64,000 nt of DNA from contig JAQMRL010000003.1 of NCBI GenBank assembly GCA_035578175.1, forward strand, positions 92,606,469-92,670,468, read 5' to 3'. This DNA is from Catonia carolina (taxonomy: Eukaryota > Arthropoda > Insecta > Hemiptera > Achilidae). Positions 10,076-21,949 of this stretch are shown piece after piece. The position numbers were made by a program, and so were the translations under genes. Numbering within the stretch: position 1 is the first letter of the stretch; every line of letters begins with the position of its first letter. The notes under the pieces were generated by a model. The model was not told the DNA's origin, made no database searches, and saw nothing but the letters and a program-made list of their open reading frames with translations.

Positions 10076-10257
10076 TTAATTATGGGTTTCAACTATTAAA
10101 ACTGAAAAGATTTTTACTTTGGCTTTTGTCCTATATTTAGTAACACCGTATTTATACGTAACCTGTAAATTTTAACACTGTTGTTTACTTGGTTATTTAC
10201 AAGGTTTAAGAAGAGGTTTCCATAGAAATATTTTTCGGATCAACAAACCTTTCAATT

Positions 10258-10424
10258 GTGTTCACCTCTCATCATGTGGTCCTGGGTTTGAATCCCACTC
10301 AGGCATGGCATATTTTCATACGCTACAAAAATCATTTTATCCTCCATTGTACAAAAGTTACACCCCGACGTCATCGCGAATGACCGTTGTAGTTGATGCG
10401 ACGTTAAATAAATTAATTTAAAAA
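10258..10424 (+). repeat. SINE with 13-bp target-site duplication
   Basis: Flanked by AAACCTTTCAATT at 10245-10257 and 10425-10437. It holds a box B (GGGTTTGAATCCC) and the body phrase GGCATATTTTCATACG. The tail, GTTGATGCGACGTTAAATAA, runs into an A-rich end. The head up to box B is weakly tRNA-like. The body matches the SINE at 39801-39924, but the tail matches the SINEs at 29557 and 33541, so this copy is a mosaic. Confidence 0.8.
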
Positions 10425-10437
10425 AAACCTTTCAATT

Positions 10438-11737
10438 TTTATATTGGTAAAAATAATATTTAATTTTTATTAAATTCTAAAGACGTCAAGTAAATGGCAT
10501 TAAAGCTGCTAAAAAAGGTCTCTACTCCATTACTTCCGAAGTCGTTTTGAAATTTTTGAACTGTTTTCCTATAAATTTCAAACGAACTCATTTAAATGTC
10601 TGCAAAAGTTTTAATTCTTCGTCTAAAAATATTCTTAGGTGTGTCTTTCACCAAAGGCTTCTTCAGATCATGATGTTACAACACGTTTGACACATACAAA
10701 GAAACTTCGATTGAGATCTTTTGAAAAGAGCTAGATATTTTGTTTATTTTACTTTTGCTGATATTTTTAATATCTGAAATCCGGTTATTCGTATTAGAAA
10801 TAGCATTCATTTGTTTAGCAGTGTTTTATAAGATATTATTGAGAATTTACATGGCAGTAGATTCTTCAGGTTACGTTGTTGAGTAGTAGTTTTGCTCCAT
10901 GATTACCGCTAGTCAAGTCATAAAATAACGTATTTTAAACTTTTATAGGGAAATCATTGACCAACACAGAATTAACAGTGAATACATTTCACCGGAGCAT
11001 GTCGTTATTCATAATAAAACATTCCGAATTCATTTTATTGTATTACAGAATATAAGAAAACAGCATGAAAATTATGTATAATTTACAGTTGATCTATGTA
11101 GTTTAAATCCTTATATCTGTTCATTGTAGAAATGATGTTAGTAATATATCATTAACAAATACTAGTAACTCATTAAAAACACACAGATTGGTTTTTACGG
11201 AAGGCTTTTAATGAACACAATCCAAGCCAGCCGAGGATTCGTATTGTACGTACCGCGAAAGTTAAATATAATAGACCTAATTATTATGTACTTCTATCTA
11301 TTACTGCTGGCTGTACTACACTACTTTTTTACTGAACCTATTAATGTTCCTATAAATAGTCTGTTTATGACAACTATTTCATTAATAGTTGTAAACATCC
11401 ATTGTCAAATATTTTACTGTACATTAGCAGTAAGAATTAAGCGAAATTTTGATCAATAATAAATGTGATAAACGAGATTTACTGTATTGAGTTTACTAAG
11501 AATTTATATTTTTTTCTCTCTTTCCTTTCAAGCAATACTTGCAAAAAAGTTTTATATGATTGGTTTATCGTAATTAACAACATAATACTCGTAATTAAGA
11601 GGTTAAAATGTTGCGAATATCAAAAGGTCTAAAGAAGTAATGATAATTATTTATTAAAAAATTACTTTTACTAGCATATGCTCAAATATAGTGTACTGAT
11701 TTTTCATTATTATATGGTTAAATATATAGATAAAAAT
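10438..11737. other. AT-rich stretch, nothing supported
   Basis: One 82-codon frame (11211-11459) has hydrophobic runs, but its composition is what AT-rich DNA gives by chance. It has no flanking gene context and I do not call it. Confidence 0.45.
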
Positions 11738-11926
11738 TCCGGTGTGAAACGCTAAAACGACTTTCTCTTGTCAGTAAAAGTAATGTAAAATATAACCTAA
11801 CAGTAGTAATAAAACATTACTAATAAAGAAAAAAACTAACCTCAAAAACAACCTAATTTTAATCATGAGTGAAGTTTGACTTAATAATACGAAAAATCAC
11901 TTTTTAACGTTAAACTAGGCTTTTTA

Positions 11927-13327
11927 ATGTTTAGAGGAAAAGAAGTACTGTTCGGCTGTGCTGTTAGACGTTGTTCAAGCATTTGATAGAGTCTGGCATC
12001 CTGGTCTACTCCATAAATTAAAAGCTGCGTTTCCGGAGAATCTGTACAGTGTTCTGGTTTCGTATTTTAACAAACGGTTATTTCAAGTCCGGGTTGGAAA
12101 TTACTTAACGGGTTTAAAAGAGATCAAGGCTGGTGTTCCGCAAGGAAGCGTTCTGGGACCAATTTTATATGTTCTGTTCACAGCTGATTTGCCTGTTCTT
12201 GAAAATGTAACCATTGCCACCTTTGCTGACGATACAGCAATAATGTCATGTGTTGCAGACCCAGCTATAGCGTCACTCAGAGTGCAGATGTATCTAAGTG
12301 AGCTGGAAGTCTGGCTGACAAAGTGGAAGATCAAGGTGAACGAGGGCAAATCTACCCATGTAACGTTTACTACAAGAAGGGCAACTTGTCCTCCTGTCCA
12401 ACTGAATGGCAAGAATATTCCACAGGCAAAAGATGTAAAGTATTTAGGAATGTACTTAGATAGAGGTCTGACTTGGCGCAAACACATTCAGATGAAAAGG
12501 AAACAGCTGGATTTAACATTTAGGAAGATGTATTGGCTCGTTGGTAGGCGTTCTCAGCTTTCGATTGACAACAAACTACTTTTGTACAAATCCATGTTGA
12601 AGCCGATTTGGACCTACGGAATTCAGTTATGGGGGACAGCATCAACTTCAAACATTGAAATTCTGCAAAGGTTTCAATCAAAAATTCTACGGACCATACT
12701 GAATGCACCGTGGTATATTACCAATGCCGATATACATCGTGATATGGATGTGCAGACGGTACGAGAAGAAATACGAAGTTTCAGTTGTAAATACATCGAA
12801 CGTCTAAACAACCACGTAAATCACTTAGCGCTAAATCTCTTAGACAACAATAATGATATCAATAGGCTAAAACGTGCTACAGTACTGGATCTCCCAGGGC
12901 GATTCTGATAGTGTGATTTTAAAGTTGTAAATAATATAATGTTAGTGTTTTGTAGATGACTGTCGTGTTTAAGTGTGAATGTTGTAAATTGCTGAATGAA
13001 CGTTTCGAATTATTTTCAGAAAAGTTAGGTGTACATAATTATATTCGGAATCATGTGCTTATTATTTATTACTTCTTATTTGTTTTTTCGTTTTAAAGGA
13101 GGTTTTGGTTATTTTTTATTTTATTTTATTTTTTATTTATTTATTTAAAAATCGCTATAAAATTTTGATTGTAAATATTAATTAAGAACAGTATGAAATG
13201 TTTTCATGTTATAATTTGTTAATTACACCAGTGGGTTGTAATTTTTTCATGAGTTGTGTCTAATTAATAAGTTGCATTTATTGTTATTTATAACAGGTTA
13301 TGCATTAAATAAAAAGTTATATAAAAA
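11927..13327 (+). mobile_element. 5'-truncated Jockey-clade LINE with open RT frame
   Basis: A 1.4-kb insertion into repeat H copy A, flanked by AAACTAGGCTTTTTA at 11912-11926 and 13328-13342 (15 bp, partly merging with the poly(A) tail). The uninterrupted H sequence at copy D confirms the site. It contains the RT palm from the first catalytic Asp onward, the thumb, the C-terminus, and a ~400-bp T-rich 3' UTR ending in an A-run. Its 3' portion is nearly identical to the fragment at 16135-17358, so the two belong to one family. Confidence 0.9.
11931..12908 (+). pseudogene. C-terminal reverse transcriptase of Jockey ORF2, truncated but open
   Basis: The frame is open from the insertion junction (EEKKYCSAVLLDVVQAFD) to TGA at 12906-12908, with no stop or frameshift in about 325 codons. 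Visible motifs are LLDVVQAFDRVWHPG (first catalytic Asp), AGVPQGSVLGPILY, TFADDTAI (catalytic Asp pair), KVNEGKSTHVTF, YLGMYLDRGLTWRKHI, LKPIWTYGIQLWGTA and a C-terminal LPGRF. The endonuclease and the N-terminal half of RT are missing, so it cannot be an active LINE protein. There is no promoter or convincing start ATG. The open frame suggests a recent insertion. Confidence 0.85.
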
Positions 13328-14002
13328 AAACTAGGCTTTTTAGAGAAAAATGCCGCAATAAAAAGTGTAGATCGTTAAATTTTCTATAAATTTCATTATG
13401 TACACTTTTGTCGTAAAATGCATACTGTGGCCGACATTTTAAAAAATCGATTGCTTTTAAAGATTTTCAAGAAAGAAAACAGAAAATCACTAATTACAAC
13501 TAAACTAAAAAACGTTGAAATAAAAGTTGTATATTGTGAAATTCTCTTTTAATTTTAATTCTCTTTCTTTTAAATTCTTTTGAATTTTTTTTCTTTTAAA
13601 ATTCTCTTTTCTTTTTATTTTTCTTTTGCGCTAAAATGCATATTAAGGCAGAGATCTTAAAAAACATTTTCTTCTACGAGAGAACAGCCTTCCCAAGAAT
13701 TTCAGTGGACATGGCGCCTACCCTATCACGTAGAACATAAAAAATTTAACAAAGTAGGCGATTTTTACGTAGGAGCCGTTAATGAGTAAATTGCAAAAAA
13801 GCGAAAAATTACACGAATAAACTATTACTTTTAGTTGACCGATTTTGATGAAGCTATTCGTGTCAGGTCCTCTAGGGGTATGTAACTTAAGGTTTAAGTT
13901 TCAAGATGTTCAAGGTTGAAGTTTCAAGTTTCAAGAGTTTAAGTTTTGTAAGATGTTCCATTCTACGGGTATTTTGTTCACTCACAGACACAGACCGACA
14001 GA

Positions 14003-14037
14003 CACACACAAACTCGCGCACGCGCGCGCACACACAG
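14003..14037 (+). repeat. Alternating CA/CG purine-pyrimidine tract
   Basis: ACACACACA, then CGCGCACGCGCGCGCACACA, in family H copy A. The same position in copies B and D is a shorter CACACA run. Alternating CG/CA of this kind can adopt Z-DNA; whether it does here is unknown. Confidence 0.6.
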
Positions 14038-14169
14038 ACCAATCGTTAAAAACATATTTTTGGATTTAGGGGGTCTGAAAACGTATATCAGGTGAAAACT
14101 CGATTTCGAAAAATCGACATGAAAACAATACTTTCCTTACTATATTCATATAAGCAAGAGAAAGTAAAA

Positions 14170-15639
14170 TTAATGGGACGGACATGTCAGGGTCCAAAAG
14201 GGAATACAATATTTTAACATTAAGAGTATAGAATTTCATAATGTCCTAACATGAAATTAATATAAGCTAAATTAAAATATTAGAAACGTAATACATAAAG
14301 GCTCCGATAGTGGTTTTAGTGCTTACATTTTGTAAAAAACCGAAAAAGGGTGGCAAATCATATCTAATATTGGTCAGTTTATATTCATTACTGAAGCTAA
14401 ATTTTGACTTTGCAGTTGTTGAGTGAAAGTAATAGAAAATGAAAGATGTACTATAAATAGTCAGTAGCCCCTTGGAATTAGTGAAAACTACTATTTCTAC
14501 ACAACTTTGCTATTGTCGTTTAAAAGCACAGAATAACTGCAGATGTACTATAAATAGTCGATAGCCCCATTTTAATTGGTGAACGCCATTATTTCTGCAG
14601 TTAGAAATAAGATTTTTATTTTATCCTGCCTATATGAATTTATATCTGCAGTTCGGAGGTAAAGGGCACAAAAAGTAAATTTTACAGGAGAAGCAATGAA
14701 AGTTATAAGTTTCATTGTTTTTCTTCCCTTTTTTCTAAGTAGTCTATTTTGAAACTTCTTTATGTTGATTACAATGATAAATTTATGCCCTTTACTCTTG
14801 GATATCTCATATTCTTGATTTTCCATACCATTTAAAAGAAAATGAACAAAGTGCCTTTTTCCTCAATTTTTTTTAATTATCAGACCTAACCATTAGTTAT
14901 GTTTGCATTACGTAAAAGCACTATGTCCAGTTTTCCGGCAAAATTAGTTGAAACAATGGTGTTAAACATACTTTTTAGAGCTGTATAGTAGAAAAATGAA
15001 TTTGTTGTACAAAAACAGGGTTTTGTATAAATCTTATTGTAAAAATTACTGTATAAAAAATATTACTGTTATGATAAACGATAATTTAGATAAGTGTAAG
15101 AAACAAAAATGGTGTTACGATAAACCTAATAAATCGTATAAAAGGAAATCTTATAATCTAACATAAATACATAAGTATTATTAAAATTTCTGTATTGAAA
15201 AAATGAAGATATTGTTTTAATATGATTAAAAAATAAAATTTGTATGAAAAAATTATTATACTTCAAGTTGTTAATAATGAAAAACCTATGAAGTAATAGG
15301 CTAACAGTATCTATTGTAATGTATTATAATCTATAAAAAAAATGGTTTGTAGGACATTTTACAAAAACCATTTTGTAAAATGGTTTTCAGTTTAATATTT
15401 TTTATCATTTTCATCAACTTCTTCAACTAGCTACTGGAAAATCTGGTACATTATTTTCATGTTTCAGATTCTCACAAAATTCATGACATGAAATAGGTAG
15501 CAACTGTAAGAGCGCCCCAAAAGGTCAGTTGTATTTAACTGTTGAAATTCGTTTGGCGTTACCGACTTTACCTCTGGGCAATTTCGGGGAATTTCGGTAA
15601 AAATGGACATGGTGCCTTTTACCTCCGGGCTACTGATAT
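14170..15639. other. AT-rich stretch with short local repeats
   Basis: GATGTACTATAAATAGTC followed by a TAGCCCC phrase occurs twice, at 14443-14472 and 14541-14570. Related phrases about 'GGTAAAGGGCAC' and its complement 'GTGCCTTTTACCTCC' lie near 14660 and 15612. No gene was recognised. Confidence 0.4.
15364..15387. repeat. Palindrome: 11-bp arms, 2-nt centre
   Basis: AAAACCATTTT, then GT, then AAAATGGTTTT. The arms are perfect complements. AAAATGGTTT also occurs ~25 bp upstream. Confidence 0.9.
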
Positions 15640-15965
15640 AGGATGAAAAGTATTGTCATGTCGATTTTTAGAAATTGAGTTTTCACCGGATATACACGTC
15701 TTCAGATCCCCTGAACCCAAAAAACATGTTTTTAGCGAATGGTCTCTGTGTGTTTATTTTCTGAACAGAATATCTGAAGAACAGAACATCGTACGACGTT
15801 GAAACTTAAAACTTAAGTTAGGTACTACTGGAGGACCCTACACGAACATTTTCATTAAAATCGGTCAACCGGAAGTAGGAGGTTTATTATTACAAAAATA
15901 TTTTCGTTTTTGCTATTTACGTTTTTCAATTTTCTGGGTTACTAGATATTTACCCATTAAAATTT
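15640..15965 (-). repeat. Dispersed repeat family H, copy C (reverse)
   Basis: Complement of the right-hand part of H: TGAGTTTTCACCGGATATAC, AGATCCCCTGAACCC, ACATGTTTTTAGCGAATGG and AAAATCGGTCAACCGGAAG. Only the distal ~325 bp is present. Confidence 0.75.
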
Positions 15966-16134
15966 AATATAGGACTGTTTTTTTTCATGAAGGGTGAAAC
16001 TCTCTTTACCGTTGCCTTATACAATAAATTTTCAGCGCATTTGGCTTTGAATTTTTTTGGACTTATAAATGTTGAATACTTAACTTGGCATTAATATGTA
16101 GGTATTTTATTAAAAATGCTTTAAATTGTTTTAT

Positions 16135-17358
16135 CACATCGTGATATGGATGTGCAGACGGTACGAGAAGAAATACGAAGTTTCAGTTGTAAATACATCG
16201 AACGTCTAAACAACCACGTAAATCACTTAGCACTGAATCTCTTAGACAACAGTAATGATGTCAATAGGCTAAAACGTGCTACAGTACTGGATCTCCCAGG
16301 GCGATTCTGATAAAGTGTTTTAAAAGTTGTAAATAATATAATGTTAATATTCTGTAGATGATTGTCGTGTTTAAGTGTGAATGTTGTAAATAGCTAAATG
16401 AACATTTTTAATAATTATCTCCGGTGAAGTTAGGTGTATATTTCAGAATCATGTGCTTATTATTACTTATCATTTTGTTTTTTTTTCGTTGTAAAGGAAG
16501 TTTTGGTTTTTTTTAATTTTTTTATTTATTTAAAAAAGTACTATCTAATTTTGATTGTAAATATTAATTAAGAAGAGTATTGTAACATGACAAATTTACT
16601 GGACATCTGGAGTTGTTTATTTTTGAGAGTATAAACATCTCCAGCTGATTGAAAAATTAATACTTTAAAAATTATTAGAAATATTTAAAAGAATTATTTA
16701 TTAGTTACTAGGCAACTAAAGAAGAAGAAAAGGTTTTGTATAAAATATTTTAATGGACGGTTTAACACCAAACTGTTCACATCGAATAAGTTTACCGTCC
16801 ATTCAGTCTTAGGAAAATAGTTTTTCTACAACAATAAAATAATTCAATCTTAAGTTTAGAATATATATAAACACATGTGATGAGAAATAAATAAGCATAA
16901 CTATTTTAAAATGAACTGCTTGTGATTATTGTTATTCATGATAACTACTATTTTAAAACTAGACTCAATATTTACATCACAAACATAACATACGTGTTTG
17001 CATGATGACCATTAATAATGTTTAAAGATCTTAATTACATAACTGAAAGAATGTTGATGGTAAATATTTCAACTATGCAATACAATATAACTTAATTTAG
17101 TCTTGTATTCAAATTGGGAATAATAGTTTTCTTAAAATATTTCAATTCTTGTGTGAGATAATATAGTTCTACAACAAATTGGCAAACCCCTTATGAGGAG
17201 ATATTTAGTCTTTTTCAGTATAATATGTTTTAATGTTATAATTTGTTAATTACACCAGTGGATTGTAATTTTTTCATGAGTTGTATCTAATCGATAAGTT
17301 GCATTTATTGTTATTTATAACGGATTATGCATTAAAAAAGTTATATGATAAAAAAAAA
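16135..17358 (+). mobile_element. Short 5'-truncated Jockey LINE, interrupted
   Basis: Positions 16136-16580 plus 17218-17350 match the C-terminal ORF2 and 3' UTR of the LINE at 11927-13327 almost base for base. The final ~50 codons of ORF2 are open to the TGA at about 16308-16310. A candidate duplication, TTGTTTTAT, lies at 16126-16134 and 17360-17368. A 637-bp insertion interrupts the 3' UTR. Confidence 0.85.
16581..17217 (+). mobile_element. LTR-like insertion of 637 bp in the LINE 3' UTR
   Basis: The empty site is known from the sister LINE. The insert starts TGTAACATGAC and ends TTTTTCA, flanked by GTAT (16577-16580, 17218-17221). Inside are a TATATATAAACA box near 16865 and an AATAAATAAG signal near 16888. 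AATTGGCAAACCCC at 17178-17191 lies ~40 bp before the end and resembles a primer-binding site. It is therefore either a solo LTR, or one LTR plus a scrap of leader. An inverted pair AATGGACGGT/ACCGTCCATT lies around 16751-16804. Confidence 0.6.
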
Positions 17359-17368
17359 TTTGTTTTAT

Positions 17369-18612
17369 TTCCATTTGATCTGTAACATTTTTTTTAATGG
17401 ATAATAATATTTTATTTTGTATTTTCTGCGTTAACAGTATTACTTATTGTTCTTGTATTTTGAATGTGAGAACATTTTGCTATTTTACCGTCTAGTTAAT
17501 AAAATGACAATAAAAATTAATTAAAAATTTTCAGGAAATATTTTTATTTTTATAGTTCATTTTTTTATAGTAAAGAATAGTGGACGATAGCACAATTTTT
17601 AAAATAAAAGAATACTTTTAGTTTAATTAAACGTGATAAAAATAATATCTGGGTCTCAGACGTATAATTTTTTATCTACTTAAGACTTTTAATTGTTAAA
17701 TAAATACACCACAAAATGTAATTATTTTATATACCCGTCCTTTTAATTGAATGAAGATACTTATTTCATGTACATCACTTAATCTATATACCTTAAAAAT
17801 ACAACCTTAATACCCTAATCTTATCTATATTTTGAGCTGGATGTTTGTTCATCCTGTATATAGTGTTTTATATGTTATTTTAGTGTATAAAGTTTAAACC
17901 GTCTTTAAGCTTTCAGATTATATCTTAAATGTTAGCAAGTACTTGCAATAATAAGAAACTTTCCGTTTAAATGGGGAGAAAGCGAGCTGTGCACCAAGTC
18001 TATTTATCCCGCCAGGGAAAAATTACGGATAATGTTTAGACGTTTATAAATAAGAATTTTCTAGTGGCTGAGGTACATCTTTTTATTCTTCATCTCTTTT
18101 AGTGAAAGATAGTATCCAGTTAACCGTTAGAAAAATTTTCTACACTTTATCAAAGTCTCGTTTATCCATAATTTTTAAACTTAAATTTCATCATTTTTCT
18201 TTAGAATGGTATTTCCTTTTAATTTAAAACTCAATGGTGACTTTTAATTCTAATTCTTCTCCTTAATTGTGAATTTTGTTTCATTAAAATTATTAATATT
18301 ACTTTTTAAAGTCAGTTTAACTATATTAGTTTCCATAAGCTTGATAATTGCTTTTTTGGCTTCAACTTTATTTTTATTTACAACTGTACATTTTTTTAAA
18401 GCACAACTAGTTAATGAGATGGAATGAATGAGTAATGGCGGGAATGTGAATCGATCCAGTGATCGATTTCGGCGTGAAATTTTGCAAGAAATATAGTGCC
18501 AATATTTTTCAATGATAATGATTTATAAGCTATGATGGATGATTTTTTTTATATGAAATGATTTTTTGTTTTTATGAAATGACACAGGCATGACAAGTTA
18601 AATTGATTTTTT
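17369..18612. other. AT-rich stretch, nothing recognised
   Basis: No open frame, SINE head or repeat of the families named here. Confidence 0.45.
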
Positions 18613-19120
18613 TTATGGTGGTCGGAGAAAATCCCTATTCCACCTTCGTTTTAGTCGTCTGTTAACAGGGAGATCGTTATTGAAATAGTTTAGACATAGT
18701 TGAAAAGTTTGGATTTATGTGGTCAATTGTATTTGCGCGTAATGAGTTGTATGTTGCGTTGACAATGTTTCAAACCGTTGATAATTTTAGGTGTTTGTGA
18801 AGGGTATGATTGGTTACGTAAAAAGGTGCGTTTGTTATTGCTCTAAGTGCTTTTGACTGGTGTCTTTAAAAAATATTCAGTGTTTTATTGTAACAGACTC
18901 CAAAAATTGGTCTCCCGTATAACCAATTTGGCCATACTAGTGATTTATAGAAGATGACTTTTAAGTGTAGAGGCAGCGAGGACTTGGAACCTAAGACGTC
19001 GTACAACATACAAAACCATGAGTCTAAGATTGCTCTGACGTGTGCAACGTGTGGTTTTCACGTAAGACCTCTGTCAAGTATTAAACCAAGGTATAAGTAT
19101 ACCTTGGTTTTTATATTTTT
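18613..19120 (-). pseudogene. Relic of Jockey ORF2 thumb and C-terminus
   Basis: On the minus strand, pieces in shifting frames read YLYLGLILDRGLTWKPH, then WPNWLYGRPIFGV, ITNAPFYVTNHTLHKHLK and RRLKRRWNRDFL before a stop at 18613-18615. The order and the RRWNRDFL ending match the LINE at 1095-4027 rather than the full-length element. Frameshifts and a stop after TLNIF make it a dead fragment. No tail or duplication was identified. Confidence 0.75.
19083..19110. repeat. Palindrome: 13-bp arms, 2-nt centre
   Basis: AAACCAAGGTATA, AG, TATACCTTGGTTT. It lies exactly in the YLGL-encoding part of the LINE relic. One arm is homologous to the LINE and the other is an inverted copy of it, so it arose in place. 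Confidence 0.9.
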
Positions 19121-19255
19121 ATACCTAAGTTTGTCTGCAACTGTAAGCCTAGTATCATGTAATTTAAAATCTCATTATATGTTTAATCATCAAGAAGTAC
19201 AGATGGTTATGCTAATGTTTTGTTGGGCTTTAACATGTTATAACTTTTTAAAACA

Positions 19256-19590
19256 TGGCCGGAAATCGAAACCAGGTCTTTTCCGATTTGGTTTTTTATA
19301 AAAGATTTTCGACGGTTGTCGTCGTCTCCCCTTTCTTAACTTCTGCCACTATTAATACCGGTCCACTTAATCCTCTTTCCGAAGTCTTCTCTTCTCTATG
19401 GCCTCGTTATCTCATATATTTAGGGCCATCGGAGTCTGTTTCTTTTATACCTTCCCACTGGACTTCAATCCACTACCCGCGGTATCCATCTGCCTCCACC
19501 TGCTCTTCTTACATGCCTATCACACCATGTCAGTCCCTTTTCCTCGCTCTCCACTCTAATTTGTCTTTCCTCATTGATAACTAAGTCCAT
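19256..19590 (-). pseudogene. Relic of endonuclease/RT-type LINE C-terminus
   Basis: The minus strand reads ...WCDRHVRRAGGGRWIPRV, VGRYKRN and YEITRPXRREDFGKRI. This is the usual C-terminal pattern (FGH.RR...R.PK....GRR.RGRP...W.D.I) of the LINE type often annotated as endonuclease-reverse transcriptase in insects. It has a stop codon and no flanking RT core. Confidence 0.5.
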
Positions 19591-20756
19591 TTTTATCAGC
19601 CCACAGCTTTATATTCAGAACTCCAACTCATTCGCATTGGTATTCGTTTTTCACTCCTACACCTTATTTTTTTATTTACCGCCTAAATTGTACCTATATA
19701 AGTCATGGTGCTACGTACTATAGTGTTGAATTTTGTTTAGTGTTTATTTTTAATGTGCTTATCCTTAATAATCCTGAGGTAGGTTGCCTAATCGATGTCC
19801 TGGCTTAACTCAGTGTTTCTATTCTTCAAGATCGTAAATTCCAAGTGTTTAAATTTTTGAGGTCCTGTAATCTCCTATAATTTCTCAACCCTCTTTCTGG
19901 TACACATACCTAATTTTGATCAAATAAAAATTGCACATACTTAATTACATTAACTGTCACTCAACTGTTAGTCCCAAAAGACTAAAAATTTGAAGTAAAA
20001 ATAAAATCGATATTCAGAGATAGTATACAATGTGTTTTGTAATATGTTCCGGTAAATTTATTACAGAAGAGACAGCACCCATTATTTTCAGCTCTTTTAA
20101 TATTTTAATTTATTATAAAAGACAGCTTACCTAATATTTTCAGCGCTAGACTGAAAATAATAACTTCACTAGTTTTAGTAGAAACAATTCAATGTATCAG
20201 AGTTGAATATTTTCTACAATTTTGTTCTGTGATATATTAGTTCACGTGTTTTCCACTGCCAATGAATAATACCACAGTTTTATTATAAGACATCGTAGCA
20301 AATTTTTAGTTCATAATTTTTTACCATGAACGTTTTTAACGATAAGTCAATTTCATCGCAGTATTCTTCTGAATTTTTGACACGAGTAGATAATAAATTT
20401 TCATTTATGTATGATTTTCAAGAGATCATCCTAATTCACTCGTTAAATTGGCGTAATTTATTAATTCAAAAAGGGTTTTTTACTAGTTTATTTGACTTGG
20501 TTAAATCAGTAAATATTTTAGTAATAAGAGTTAAAATCCATGACCAGTAAGAATTTTGATTTAAAATAGTGTAAGCAAAATTGGAGCGTAAAGAATTTCT
20601 TTCTAGTGCACTGTATCTTGTAGCACGTCTCCTGCAGTAAATATTTTGTTACATCATCTCTTACATTTTTTGGTCTAAAAATTTATGATATTAGTACGGA
20701 TGGAACCGACTATTACTTACAAAAATGTATTATGTAGTAAAATACACAATAAGTTT
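19591..20756. other. AT-rich stretch, nothing recognised
   Basis: Short frames only. A small local duplication (AAAGACAGC...ATTTTCAGC) occurs near 20066-20145. No gene was supported. Confidence 0.4.
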
Positions 20757-20757
20757 A

Positions 20758-20821
<64 letters not shown>

Positions 20822-20831
20822 ATGAATGAAT
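20757..20831. repeat. (AAT)n followed by (GAAT)n microsatellite
   Basis: About 21 AAT units, then three GAAT units. It abuts the LINE 3' end on the minus strand and is best read as that element's simple-repeat tail. Confidence 0.9.
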
Positions 20832-21620
20832 AAAATATATTTATTATCATCAGTTATTTTTGGGTCCCGATAAGTCAACAGTTTCACTGAACATCAAGTG
20901 CCCATACATACAATATACAATATACATACAATAAAAAATACACAAAGAATTAGATTTCTGTAGCTCTTAAACTAATTTACCTAGATTTACATTCTCGTTA
21001 GTGATACTGTTACTGTATTACCTACAGTCACAGCGCATAGACAGCCACTGTAGAGAATATCCATAACAACTTCTTACGGCTATTGATATCCTTATCTTAA
21101 TTATCATTTTGTAACTACACTTTTACCTTCCTTTTAAAATCAGTAAATTTCCTACAATTAACTATTTCCCTAGGCAGAGATTTGTATAACTGCGGTATCA
21201 AACAATTTAAAGCTCTTTCATCGTAATAATTAAAACTATGAGGCACAACATAATTACATCTTCTTACTCCATATGGTGTTGTATTAAAATTTTATATTTA
21301 CCTTCATTAAAAATATTTATTACGTAAGAGAATTTATAAAAAAATTTCAGACTTCATGTATCACACATTTTCATCAAGTTAACCTGATTAATCTCTATCC
21401 TTTGCGATTAATTTCAGTACCTTATTTTACTTATTTGTGAGTTTATTCACGTGTGAAAAACTAGTTTCCCCCCCACACTTGAACTCCGTATCTTAGTATT
21501 GATTCTAATAATGATTTATAAAAAAATTTTAAAACCCTCTTACTAACAATATGATTTTAGCACTTACATACAACCCAGAATTCTTTTAGCTTTGTTAAAG
21601 ACTTCATTAATGTGCTTATA
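20832..21620 (-). mobile_element. 3' end of a CR1-like LINE
   Basis: The minus strand at ~21120-21225 reads LNCLIPQLYKSLPREIVNC and RKFTDFKRKVK. This is the typical C-terminal ending (fN.LP..ik....FK.KLK) of CR1/Kiri-type LINEs. A non-coding 3' UTR and a simple-repeat tail follow. The upstream RT domain is not recognisable. Clade assignment is from the motif alone. Confidence 0.45.
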
Positions 21621-21714
21621 AAATTTCAAATAGTAATAGTACTTCAAAATAATAGTATAATAATAATAGTAATATGTTTCCATTTTTAGTTTTGATAAGT
21701 ACAGGATAATGGTC

Positions 21715-21930
21715 AACGCAAATAAATCCGATCAGATAACATTTTCACTTTGATCGCAAACCCTCCCTTTCTCTAAAAATAACAAATTTTCTTCATGATG
21801 ATAAAGTAAAATACCCAGGCTTATGGCTAGATAAATATTTGATGTGGGACAATCACACAAAATTTGAACGTCTGGAAATAAGTAAATTGTCTTCAAATGT
21901 TCCATATTTTAATATCGTAAAATTCTAAAT
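21715..21930 (+). pseudogene. Relic of Jockey ORF2 palm/thumb junction
   Basis: Reads KSDQITFSL, then YPGLWLDKYLMWDNHTKF, corresponding to KSVQVTFTL and YLGMHLDRRLTWKTHI of the intact ORF2. Frameshifted and only ~200 bp long. Confidence 0.7.
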
Positions 21931-21949
21931 TAAATTTGAAAATTAACAT

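Larger units (their letters stand above)
11738..14165 (+). repeat. Dispersed repeat family H, copy A, split by a LINE
   Basis: Outside the LINE at 11927-13327, this copy aligns with 56088-57000 from its start (ATATAACCTAACA, ACTAACCTCAAAAA, CACTTTTTAACGTTAAACT). It aligns with 26218-27605 in its second half (TGGCGCCTACCCTATC, CCGATTTTGATGAA, GGTGAAAACTCGATTTCGAA). It has no coding potential I could find and no obvious terminal inverted repeat. The end near ATATTCATATAAGC is shared with copy B. Confidence 0.75.

Noticed and set aside
11211..11459. 82-codon open frame with hydrophobic runs, looking like a small membrane protein
   Set aside because: Length and composition (L, I, F, Y) are expected by chance in AT-rich DNA; no family, no neighbours, no promoter.
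12101..12708. Antisense open frames over the RT fragment
   Set aside because: Antisense shadows of the conserved RT frame.
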